Shown here one piece after another: positions 1 through 6,546 of a stretch of DNA of 64,000 bases. Below the pieces are notes generated by a model. It was given only the letters and a program-made list of their open reading frames with translations. It had not been told where the DNA came from and ran no database searches. The position numbers were made by a program, and so were the translations under genes. Origin of the DNA: Tunicatimonas pelagia (GTDB lineage: Bacteria; Bacteroidota; Bacteroidia; Cytophagales; Cyclobacteriaceae). Position 1 is the first letter of the stretch. Every line of letters begins with the position of its first letter. The DNA is taken from NCBI RefSeq assembly GCF_030506325.1, contig NZ_CP120683.1, positions 4,043,001 through 4,107,000 of the forward strand, given 5' to 3'.

Positions 1-152
1 TGTATGGATAATCCCAAAAAACTAGATGGTTCCATGCCACTACCTTTGCCCTGAATAACTACATCGCCAGTCGCCCCGGATTCTTTGGCCGTAGCGACAA
101 CTTTTTCAGTGATGTTCGGGTTGACAAACCCTACGATTAAATCAAATCTCAT
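1..152 (-). CDS. P-II-like nitrogen regulatory protein (partial, 5' part only)
   Basis: Reads leftwards from an ATG at 152 and runs off the window edge with no stop. The visible 50 residues start MRFDLIVGFVNPNITEKVV and continue with a glycine-rich stretch (GATGDVVIQGKGSG), which resembles the first beta-strand and helix of the GlnB/P-II fold. P-II-like proteins are trimeric sensors that usually bind nucleotides and control a partner membrane transporter or enzyme. Its start lies 5 bases past the stop of a DUF1538 membrane protein, so it is the last of three co-directional genes and probably regulates the DUF1538 pair. The T-loop and the nucleotide-binding C-terminus are outside the window, so the subfamily cannot be decided. 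Confidence 0.72.
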   Translation of the reverse strand, partial: MRFDLIVGFVNPNITEKVVATAKESGATGDVVIQGKGSGMEPSSFLGLSI

Positions 153-156
153 AACT

Positions 157-927
157 TTAATTTTTACTGGATTTTTTAAAATATACTACTAAATCATTTA
201 TTTGGGCGTATCCTAATACCGTGATCATCGGGAAAACGCTGGCAAAAGCAATTAGGCCAAACCCATCTATTGCAGGGTTTCGGCCAGGAACAACCGATGA
301 TAGCCCCAACCCTAACGCAGCCACAATAGGTACGGTAACAGTAGAAGTAGTAACCCCTCCCGAATCGTACGCTAAGGCTACTAGGTCTTTTTTTACAAAT
401 ATGGTTTGGATTACCACGACTATATAACCTACCATAATGTAGGTAGCCAGAGAATCACCAACCACAATACGATAGGTGCCAACCACTAAGGCAATGGCCA
501 CACCAATAGCCACTACAAAGCGAAGGTACAGGGTGCCAATTGTACCTCCCGACACTTCATTGGCTTTTACCGCTACCGCATACAGTGAGGGTTCGGCAAT
601 GGTAGTGGAGAACCCTAGAAATGCCGCAAAAATGTATACCCAATAATAGGCCTTCCAGTCGGTTGACGAGCCCGAATACGTTTTGGTAATAAACTCCGGG
701 TTGGATAACTGTTTGGCCATTAACTCTCCTACCGGAAATAAAGCTTGTTCCAATCCCATCAGGAAGAACGTTAATCCGAAAATAACCAGTACCACCCCGA
801 AAATTACATTTCTTAGATGGGGTATGGATTTTTTGATAATAAAAATTTGGAATACAGCGATTAAGAGCACGATAGGCGCCACATCTCTAAGGGTGTTTAA
901 AAAAGTAATTCCTAATTCTATGAACAT
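157..927 (-). CDS. DUF1538 family membrane protein (second of pair)
   Basis: 256 residues, strongly hydrophobic, about seven membrane segments. It carries family hallmarks also found in its neighbour: GFSTTIAEPSL near residue 105, an LR..VA.GVA segment, and DSGGVTTSTVTVP near residue 187, followed by an IDGFGLIAFASVFPM stretch. These match DUF1538 (PF07556) as I recall it, a family of predicted inner-membrane transport proteins of unknown substrate. The gene starts 10 bases after the stop of the paralogous 938-1672 gene and is followed after 4 bases by a P-II-like gene, so the three are surely one operon. The DSGGVTT and IAEP motifs recur in both paralogues and could be pore or substrate elements; that is inference. 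Confidence 0.82.
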   Translation of the reverse strand: MFIELGITFLNTLRDVAPIVLLIAVFQIFIIKKSIPHLRNVIFGVVLVIFGLTFFLMGLEQALFPVGELMAKQLSNPEFITKTYSGSSTDWKAYYWVYIFAAFLGFSTTIAEPSLYAVAVKANEVSGGTIGTLYLRFVVAIGVAIALVVGTYRIVVGDSLATYIMVGYIVVVIQTIFVKKDLVALAYDSGGVTTSTVTVPIVAALGLGLSSVVPGRNPAIDGFGLIAFASVFPMITVLGYAQINDLVVYFKKSSKN

Positions 928-937
928 TCCTGCGAAC

Positions 938-1672
938 TTAGAAGATTAACATACCATATCCCATTACAAAAATCATCGGTAACAGTGACGCAAATGCGAT
1001 CAGCCCAAAGCCATCGGTTAAGGGACTTCTACCCTCGATGACCGTTGCCAAACCAACTCCAAGTGCCGTAACCAAGGGTACCGTTATTGTTGATGTGGTG
1101 ACTCCACCAGCGTCATAAGCAATCCCAATGATTTCTTCGGGTGCAAATAACGTCATGACAATGACCATTACATACCCCCCAATAATTAAGTAATAAATAG
1201 GCCAGCCTTGGATAATTCGCCAGATCCCGATGAGTATCGCCAGTCCGACGGAAACTGCCACTGAAATGCGTAAGCCAAGGATGTAACTTGATTCAATTTC
1301 AGGTTTTATTAAATCTGACTTTACGGCTATTTCTCCGGCTTCCTTGGCAACGGCAATTAAGGCCGGTTCGGCAATCGTTGTGGAGAACCCTAGTAGAAAA
1401 GAAAAAGACAGTAGCCAAAATAAGCTTCCTTTTTTAACCAATGCATAGGATAAATTCTCCCCAATAGGAAATAGGCCCATCTCAAGTCCTTCCACAAAAA
1501 GCATAAGGCCTATCACAACAAATACCAACCCGACGAGGGTTTCGAGCATATTCGGGAAAGGTTGCTGTAGTACAATAGTTTGAAAGAACACCACTACCAC
1601 TATAATGGGTAACAAATCAAAAAATGAGGTCTTTAATTTGCCTGCTATATTGCCTATTAATTTTAAGATCAT
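938..1672 (-). CDS. DUF1538 family membrane protein (first of pair)
   Basis: 244 residues, polytopic. It shares the motif order of its neighbour: LLGFSTTIAEPALIAVA, GLRISVAVSVGLAI, DAGGVTTSTITVPLVTALG, TDGFGLIAFASLLPM. It is slightly shorter and has no charged C-terminal tail. In DUF1538 loci two copies commonly lie side by side, or fused, next to a P-II-type regulator, which fits a heterodimeric or two-half membrane carrier under P-II control (inference). The ATG at 1672 follows a region of toxin-antitoxin debris immediately upstream (1677-2062), so its original promoter region may have been altered by those rearrangements. Confidence 0.82.
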   Translation of the reverse strand: MILKLIGNIAGKLKTSFFDLLPIIVVVVFFQTIVLQQPFPNMLETLVGLVFVVIGLMLFVEGLEMGLFPIGENLSYALVKKGSLFWLLSFSFLLGFSTTIAEPALIAVAKEAGEIAVKSDLIKPEIESSYILGLRISVAVSVGLAILIGIWRIIQGWPIYYLIIGGYVMVIVMTLFAPEEIIGIAYDAGGVTTSTITVPLVTALGVGLATVIEGRSPLTDGFGLIAFASLLPMIFVMGYGMLIF

Positions 1673-1676
1673 TAAT

Positions 1677-1748
1677 TCAAGCCTGGTTATCTCTAAAAAC
1701 CCTATCTCGCGTCAATTCACCGGGGTAGGCGGGGTCAAACATAGCCAT
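1677..1748 (-). pseudogene. HigA-type antitoxin, N-terminal fragment
   Basis: Starts MAMFDPAYPGELTRD and then degenerates (RVFRDNQA, stop). The first 12-13 residues nearly copy the start of the HigA-like gene at 3436 (MAMFNPAHPGELIRE), a typical opening of XRE-type HigA antitoxins. Everything after residue 15, including the helix-turn-helix, is missing. A purine-rich AAAAGGAG stretch lies just before the ATG. The reading frame is continuous with the PIN tail upstream, so this would now be translated as a tail of that fragment, if at all. It is a dead remnant. Confidence 0.65.
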
Positions 1749-1880
1749 ATTTTTACTCCTTTTAGATTTTACTATTTCCTTCAAAAAATCCGCCGTCTGA
1801 ATAATTTGAACTGGTGGGAATCCTATTTTCTTAAGAACATTAAAATGCTTATCGTCAGTCACTAAAAAATCTGCTCGTCC
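1749..1880 (-). pseudogene. PIN-domain toxin, C-terminal fragment
   Basis: Read leftwards from 1880 in one frame the sequence gives GRADFLVTDDKHFNVLKKI followed by GFPPVQIIQTADFLKEI. This looks like the last third of a PIN-type ribonuclease toxin: the GxADxLVTxDKHF stretch holds the acidic residues near the end of the domain. There is no start and no N-terminal catalytic half. The fragment begins inside the 3' end of the upstream antitoxin gene, in another frame, so toxin codons were joined to antitoxin codons by an internal deletion. No stop separates it from the HigA fragment that follows. Confidence 0.65.
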
Positions 1881-2062
1881 ATGGTCTTATTTGTCCAGCC
1901 TTTTTCATCCCACAGTTTGTCCATTTCATCCGAGGCTCGGTCGGCAAAATACTTGGCTAGTAATCTTTTTATAGCAACCAAATCTTCTTCGCTTACATCC
2001 TGACTGTAAAGCTGAAGTAGTTCAATCTGTAAGTTGCTCAGAGGCTTATCTAAAATTGCCAT
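1862..2062 (-). CDS. Antitoxin-like protein, C-terminus truncated at a deletion scar
   Basis: 66 residues: MAILDKPLSNLQIELLQLYS, then VSEEDLVAIKRLLAKYFADRASDEMDKLWDEKGWTNKT in pieces, ending MDEQIF. It resembles small antitoxins that precede PIN toxins: an N-terminal amphipathic segment, a leucine-rich helix and a WDEKGW motif. In relatives I recall, WT..TM is followed by ten or more further residues. Here the frame passes into PIN-toxin codons (GACGAGCAG reads as toxin GRAD in another frame) and stops at once. The protein may still be made but has no intact partner here. The family name is not certain. Confidence 0.6.
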   Translation of the reverse strand: MAILDKPLSNLQIELLQLYSQDVSEEDLVAIKRLLAKYFADRASDEMDKLWDEKGWTNKTMDEQIF

Positions 2063-2185
2063 GATTTCTCTCTTTTCTATTAGTTCGCGAACCTTTACTT
2101 TTATCCTTTAACGTGACTATCAATATTTGTTTTAGCTTCGTATTGTAGACAATTATCCTGGTTCAGAATATATTTGAGAACTTCT

Positions 2186-2494
2186 TTAGGCGGCATACAG
2201 CGTTACTTTAGCTTTATCTAGCTCCTCTTTGAAAATTGGGTTTTTAACTACGCGATAGGACAATAGATCAACTTCTCGACCGAATAATTCCTCTAGGTCT
2301 TCTTTCAATGAAAAAAATGCATCTCCGTGTTCTAGTGGAGATAATGATTCGGAAAATAATACGGCAAAGTCTAAATCGCTGCTATCCGCAAATTTTCCTG
2401 ATGCTGCCGAACCAAATAAATAAAGCTCGACTACATGGTTTAATTGGCAGATAGCCGTAAGCCTTTCAATATTTTCTTTGATAAGTTTGATCAT
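2186..2494 (-). CDS. MNT-type nucleotidyltransferase domain protein (MntA-like)
   Basis: 102 residues from the ATG at 2494, chosen because the helix MIKLIKENIERL leading into the fold begins there; an upstream in-frame ATG at 2569 would add 25 unconserved residues. The core LYLFGSAASGKFADSSDLDF has the GS...DxD signature of minimal nucleotidyltransferases, with a third acidic position in REVDLLSYR. Such proteins act as antitoxins that modify (AMPylate) a HEPN ribonuclease partner. No HEPN gene is adjacent on either side, so this one is an orphan in a block of other toxin-antitoxin fragments. Confidence 0.78.
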   Translation of the reverse strand: MIKLIKENIERLTAICQLNHVVELYLFGSAASGKFADSSDLDFAVLFSESLSPLEHGDAFFSLKEDLEELFGREVDLLSYRVVKNPIFKEELDKAKVTLYAA

Positions 2495-2608
2495 CGTTAA
2501 GTTTGTGAGTAAAGTGGACAACGAAGCAGCTTTATTTACCTGTTTGTCTTGAGTTATACTACTTAGCACTTACTTAATAGTTGTAATGTTAACTCTATTT
2601 TATGTGCT

Positions 2609-3436
2609 TTATTTTTTAGTCCATTGACCAGTTTTCCTGTTATAGTAATATCTATCCTTCGTTAACTTTCTTTTTTCAAGTACAAACTCTTTTGAGAACT
2701 CTATTAATCTGTCCAAAGCTTTGTCAAATTGCTTCTCCGTAATATCCGTCAACTCTATTTCTACATACTCGTCTTTAGATTTTGCATATTTAAATTTTAG
2801 TCCGGGCGGGACTTCTGTTTTCTGCTTCGTGGAAAGCCGAGTTATTTTCTTATTCTTCCAATGGTTCCATAATCTGATCACGTGAGCCTTAAATATATCA
2901 TATATACCTCCTAGTATGATCTGTTTAAGAATCGTAAATTGAATTAAATAAACAATCGTACCTAACTCATCAGAATTAAACGCGTATGCCTTTCCTGTAA
3001 AAGAATACTTATAAAGACCTATTCCATTTTTGTTTAGCTCGCTCTCAAACATCTTTAGTTCATACTCAGTAAACTCATCCGAAGGGTACTGAATCAGCAT
3101 ACTGTTACTTTTCTCTATGGTTGTATAAACCGTTGGCTGCCAAAACTGACGAATACCTTTTGGCTCGAAAGCCTGCCGGGCTTGAGCAAGGTCGTAGTTC
3201 TCCTGAGCGCGTAGCCAGAACATAGCATCAGTATTGGGAAATGCCTTTTCTAAACGTAATGCCATGATGGGAGTGACCGATTGCCGGCCGTTTAAGATAG
3301 CATCTAGGGTTTTTTGGGAAACACCTAAACCTTCCGCTACTTCGCGGATGGGCAATTTTTCGCCAGTCTCCTCACGGATGCCTTCTATCGTCTCTCGTAT
3401 CAATTCGCCGGGATGGGCGGGGTTAAACATAGCCAT
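2609..3436 (-). CDS. HigA-like XRE antitoxin fused to an unrelated C-terminal region
   Basis: 275 residues. Residues 1-100 are a HigA/VapI-type antitoxin: MAMFNPAHPGELIRE start, helix-turn-helix around 28-62 (IREVAEGLGVSQKTLDAILNGR), then MALRLEKAFPNTDAMFWLRAQ and YDLAQARQA. Ordinary HigA proteins stop near residue 100. Here the frame continues for 175 residues with no known domain: acidic and aromatic at first (from MLIQYPSDEF at 113), a hydrophobic patch near 165-180 and a lysine-rich end (DRYYYNRKTGQWTKK). That part is visibly AT-richer than the HTH part. No HigB gene precedes it; upstream there is only an 18-codon toxin stub. It could be a functional chimera or a deletion fusion. Confidence 0.7.
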   Translation of the reverse strand: MAMFNPAHPGELIRETIEGIREETGEKLPIREVAEGLGVSQKTLDAILNGRQSVTPIMALRLEKAFPNTDAMFWLRAQENYDLAQARQAFEPKGIRQFWQPTVYTTIEKSNSMLIQYPSDEFTEYELKMFESELNKNGIGLYKYSFTGKAYAFNSDELGTIVYLIQFTILKQIILGGIYDIFKAHVIRLWNHWKNKKITRLSTKQKTEVPPGLKFKYAKSKDEYVEIELTDITEKQFDKALDRLIEFSKEFVLEKRKLTKDRYYYNRKTGQWTKK

Positions 3437-3447
3437 TTTCTCTTCCT

Positions 3448-3504
3448 TTAGCGATGATTAGCCAACGATACTAACGCCCCAGTATCGGCTACGATTATCT
3501 TCAC
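3448..3504 (-). pseudogene. PIN/DUF3368-type toxin, first 18 codons only
   Basis: A GTG at 3504 overlaps the TGA of the UPF0175 gene and opens VKIIVADTGALVSLANHR, then stops. The I-V-x-D-T-G-A-L-V-S-L-A stretch is the first strand of a PIN domain with its first catalytic aspartate, and UPF0175 antitoxins are classically followed by such toxins (DUF3368). The remaining ~130 codons are missing; the sequence goes directly into the ribosome-binding region of the HigA-like gene. This fixes a deletion endpoint between two toxin-antitoxin loci. Confidence 0.68.
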
Positions 3505-3767
3505 GAATTCTTTAGTTTAGTAGCATCAGCGAAAACTTCCTCGATAGAGGTATCTACTACCGGAACGTTATTTTTTGCTAATGCTTTCTCGAATTCATAA
3601 CAATCTACTCCCGATAGCTGTACGGCTTTTCCAATCGTCAGCTTTTCTTGCTGAAAAAGCATCATAGCAATGGTAATCTGAAACTGCTCCCGCAACTCTT
3701 CTTCTTTCTGATTGAGTGTGATCAAAATATCCTGAGGAATAGTAAGTGGTATAGTTATATTTTTCAT
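3501..3767 (-). CDS. UPF0175 family antitoxin
   Basis: 88 residues. The family pattern is clear: beta-rich start KNITIPLTIPQDIL, a long helix with LREQFQITIAMMLFQQEKLTIGKAVQLSGVD, then YEFEKALAKNNVPVVD. UPF0175 (PF03683) proteins are predicted antitoxins whose DNA-binding-like helices precede a PIN ribonuclease gene. Here the partner is reduced to an 18-codon stub overlapping its stop codon, so this antitoxin has no toxin in this locus. It might still repress a promoter or neutralise a toxin encoded elsewhere. Confidence 0.8.
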   Translation of the reverse strand: MKNITIPLTIPQDILITLNQKEEELREQFQITIAMMLFQQEKLTIGKAVQLSGVDCYEFEKALAKNNVPVVDTSIEEVFADATKLKNS

Positions 3768-3993
3768 TGGCTATTTAGTCAAATTTGGCTCTGATGCACT
3801 ACTAACAGTGAAACGACTGCTGCTATTCCACTGTAGCAGATTAAATCTAACGAAAATCCTAATTTATTGGTAATGCAATCGCCACCATCTTTGTATAGAA
3901 ACACTTTCAGCTACCGCTAAATACTGCTGACCAATTCCACTGACTCTTTAATCTTTACCCCAAAGAACGTATCTTACCGAAAATACCTAACCT

Positions 3994-5883
3994 ATGATTA
4001 AGTACCTTTCTTTTATACTGCTCTTTTCGGTCACCCTAGCTGGGTACGCGCAGAATGCCGACTCCATTTACGTGCGGGAGAATTACGAAAAGCGCGAAGT
4101 GACTATTCCCATGCGCGACGGGGTGAAGCTGTTTGCCAACGTGTATCTGCCCAAAGATCAAAGTAAGCAATATCCCATTCTGCTGAAACGTACTCCGTAC
4201 AGCGTGCGTCCCTACGGAGCCGATCAGTACCCGAACAGTTTGGGGCCATCGCCCTACCTGATGCGCGATGGGTATATTTTTGTGTACGAAGATGTGCGCG
4301 GTCGCTACCGCTCGGAGGGGCAATACGACAATATGCGGCCTAACCGCGACAGTGAAGATGAGATTGACGAAAGCTCCGACACCTTTGATACCATTGAGTG
4401 GCTGCTGAAAGAACTGGGTGACCGTACCAATGGCAAAGTCGGGCAATGGGGTATCAGTTATCCGGGCTTCTATACCATTGCCGGGGCGGTAGATGCTCAC
4501 CCCGCTCTGAAAGCTTCTTCGCCCCAAGCACCCATCTCCGATTTTTTCTTCGACGATTTTCACCACCACGGAGCGTTTTTGCAGAGTTATTGGATGACGT
4601 TTCCGGTGTTTGGGGTGCAACACAAAGGCCCTACCGATACTACCTGGTACCAGATGGCGGCTCCGGGTACGACTGATGCTTACCAGTTTCATAAGGAGTT
4701 GGGGCCACTGAAGAATTCGCAGCAGTACTACGCCGATAACTTCTTCTGGCAGCAGGTGACTGAGCACCCCAACTACGATGCGTTCTGGCAGGAACGTAGC
4801 ATTCTTCCCCACCTGAACGACATTGACCACGCCATTATGACCGTCGGTGGCTGGTTTGACGCTGAAGACCTGTACGGCCCGTTGAACATCTACAAAACGG
4901 TAGAGCGTAACAATCCGGGAACATTCAATATGCTAGTGATGGGTCCCTGGAGCCACGGTGATTGGGCTCGAGAGCGAGGCTTTCAGGCGGTAGGCAATAT
5001 CTATTTTGGCGATAGCATTTCTACTTTCTACCAAAAGGAGATTGAGTATCCGTTCTTTACCCACTTTTTGAAAGATGGGTTCGCTCCTCAACTGCCCGAT
5101 GCCTATCTCTACGATACTGGTTTAAAAGAATGGAAGAAATTTGATACTTGGCCTCCGGCCGATGCCCCTCGCTACACTTTTACTTTTAAAGCAGGGGAAG
5201 CTTTGCAAGCGGATGCTTTGGTTGTTGACGGTGAACCTGACGACAGCCAAGTGTTTGAGTACACCAGCGATCCTAATCATCCGGTGCCCTTCACCGAAGA
5301 TATTAAAGTGACTTTCACCCCGCGCAAGTTTATGACCGACGATCAGCGTTTTGCTTCCCGTCGCCCCGATGTGCTTACTTTTGAAACCGAACCATTGGAG
5401 GAAGATTTGACGCTAATGGGAGAGATTATGGCGAAGTTAAAAGTTTCTACCTCTGGCACCGATGCCGATTGGGTGGTAAAGTTAATTGATGTACTGCCCG
5501 CCGATGCCGAACAAAGCCCTACTATGCAAGACCACCTCCGCATGGCTGGTTACCAAATGATGGTACGCAGCGAGGTATTCCGGGGGCGCTTCCGCAACAG
5601 CTACGAGACCCCCGAACCGTTCGAGGCTGACCGGATCACCGAAGTAGAGTTTCCGCTACAAGATGTGCTACATACTTTCAAGAAGGGTCACAAAATTATG
5701 ATTCAAATTCATAGTACTTGGTTTCCCTACATTGACCGTAATCCGCAGAAATACGTGGATAATATCTTTGAAGCCGAAGCGGAAGACTTCCAAACTGCTA
5801 CCATGCGCGTCCACGGCGGTTCAGTCATTGAAGTTGGTAAGTTAGACATGCAGCCGGCTTCGGTACAACTGCCGAGTAAATGA
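3994..5883 (+). CDS. Secreted CocE/NonD-family hydrolase (X-Pro dipeptidyl-peptidase-like)
   Basis: 629 residues with a signal peptide (MIKYLSFILLFSVTLAGYAQ). Alpha/beta-hydrolase core of the CocE / alpha-amino-acid ester hydrolase type: PMRDGVKLFANVYLP near 40, DVRGRYRSEGQ near 100, nucleophile serine in GQWGISYPGFY (S155), aspartate in GGWFDAEDLYGP (about D289) and histidine in GPWSHGDWAR (about H321). The C-terminal 250 residues form the jelly-roll domain of the family. Known members cleave X-Pro peptides, beta-lactam side chains or esters; the substrate here is open. It stands alone, with toxin-antitoxin debris on one side and a palindromic repeat downstream. Confidence 0.9.
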   Translation: MIKYLSFILLFSVTLAGYAQNADSIYVRENYEKREVTIPMRDGVKLFANVYLPKDQSKQYPILLKRTPYSVRPYGADQYPNSLGPSPYLMRDGYIFVYEDVRGRYRSEGQYDNMRPNRDSEDEIDESSDTFDTIEWLLKELGDRTNGKVGQWGISYPGFYTIAGAVDAHPALKASSPQAPISDFFFDDFHHHGAFLQSYWMTFPVFGVQHKGPTDTTWYQMAAPGTTDAYQFHKELGPLKNSQQYYADNFFWQQVTEHPNYDAFWQERSILPHLNDIDHAIMTVGGWFDAEDLYGPLNIYKTVERNNPGTFNMLVMGPWSHGDWARERGFQAVGNIYFGDSISTFYQKEIEYPFFTHFLKDGFAPQLPDAYLYDTGLKEWKKFDTWPPADAPRYTFTFKAGEALQADALVVDGEPDDSQVFEYTSDPNHPVPFTEDIKVTFTPRKFMTDDQRFASRRPDVLTFETEPLEEDLTLMGEIMAKLKVSTSGTDADWVVKLIDVLPADAEQSPTMQDHLRMAGYQMMVRSEVFRGRFRNSYETPEPFEADRITEVEFPLQDVLHTFKKGHKIMIQIHSTWFPYIDRNPQKYVDNIFEAEAEDFQTATMRVHGGSVIEVGKLDMQPASVQLPSK

Positions 5884-5884
5884 C

Positions 5885-5975
5885 ATACGGAAAACGGAAG
5901 CTGAAAGCCGAAAATTGATCGGAAGCTTTTTTGGAATTTATAGTCTCCTGACTCCAGTTTTCGGCTTCCCCGTAT
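5885..5975. repeat. Imperfect inverted repeat in intergenic spacer
   Basis: The left arm begins ATACGG and runs to AGCCGAAAA (5885-5914); the right arm 5958-5975 is its shortened reverse complement (TTTTCGGCTTCCCCGTAT). Inside, CCGA/TCGG and AGCT/AGCT can pair just before a run of six T at about 5928-5933, so it could end transcription of the hydrolase gene. The composition resembles other AT-rich palindromes scattered in this window. Confidence 0.45.
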
Positions 5976-6020
5976 CACTCTCTCTAAATTAATCCCGACA
6001 GAAAACAACATTTGTTTTCA

Positions 6021-6051
6021 TTGGCGTACCAACAAATTATCAATAACTTTA
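6021..6051 (+). promoter_or_regulatory. Bacteroidetes-type promoter candidate
   Basis: TTGG at 6021-6024 and TAACTTTA at 6044-6051 are separated by 19 bases. This fits the Bacteroidetes sigma pattern (TTTG / TAnnTTTG, spacing about 19) with one mismatch in each box. It lies 34 bases before the ATG at 6086. Confidence 0.38.
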
Positions 6052-6085
6052 GCTGCGTCGCATACATGATTGATCTCTACTACCA

Positions 6086-6535
6086 ATGACCATCGTTAAA
6101 ATACTAATTATCGTAGGTGGATTACTACTGCAACTTCCTGGTTTGGCTCAAAGCAATTACGAAGCACTTAACGAGGATGCTTTAAAGTCTGCGCCACTTG
6201 AAGCAGCTCAATCTTTAGCTAACACGCTACTGACATCTCAGAAACTGGGGCAACCCCATATCCTTAGCGAGTCGGAAGCCATTGTAGCCTTACAGGAAGA
6301 GTTCAGTGCCGAAAAACAGACCCAAACCTACGGTGCCATTCGGGATTTATTCGGGGATTATCAGTCTATTACCTTCAAGGAAGCTTATCGTACCACCAAC
6401 GCACCCGCGTATTATATCTTTCGGTTCCAAGGGAAATTTGAACGGGATAATGCCCAACCGGAGGTACGAGTGGTTATGAACGAGAAGGAACAACTAGCGG
6501 GATTTTCTATTGTTCCCTGGCAAGATAGTCTCTAA
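6086..6535 (+). CDS. Secreted hypothetical protein, DUF3887-like
   Basis: 149 residues with a signal peptide (KILIIVGGLLLQLPGLAQ). The mature part begins with a helical region and ends in a beta-rich stretch YYIFRFQGKFERDNAQPEV, then VRVVMNEKEQLAGFSI. That closing pattern (fragment adding strands and 'g.i.G' end) resembles small cystatin/NTF2-like domains such as DUF3887, but I cannot prove the family. It ends 11 bases before the nitrilase ATG, so the two are probably cotranscribed from the promoter candidate at 6021. Confidence 0.6.
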   Translation: MTIVKILIIVGGLLLQLPGLAQSNYEALNEDALKSAPLEAAQSLANTLLTSQKLGQPHILSESEAIVALQEEFSAEKQTQTYGAIRDLFGDYQSITFKEAYRTTNAPAYYIFRFQGKFERDNAQPEVRVVMNEKEQLAGFSIVPWQDSL

Positions 6536-6546
6536 TATTGTCAGCC

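Noticed and set aside
4036-4830. 264-codon minus-strand ORF inside the CocE-type hydrolase gene
   Set aside because: It mirrors a gene with complete catalytic motifs and signal peptide on the plus strand; its own translation has no domain and looks like an antisense shadow.
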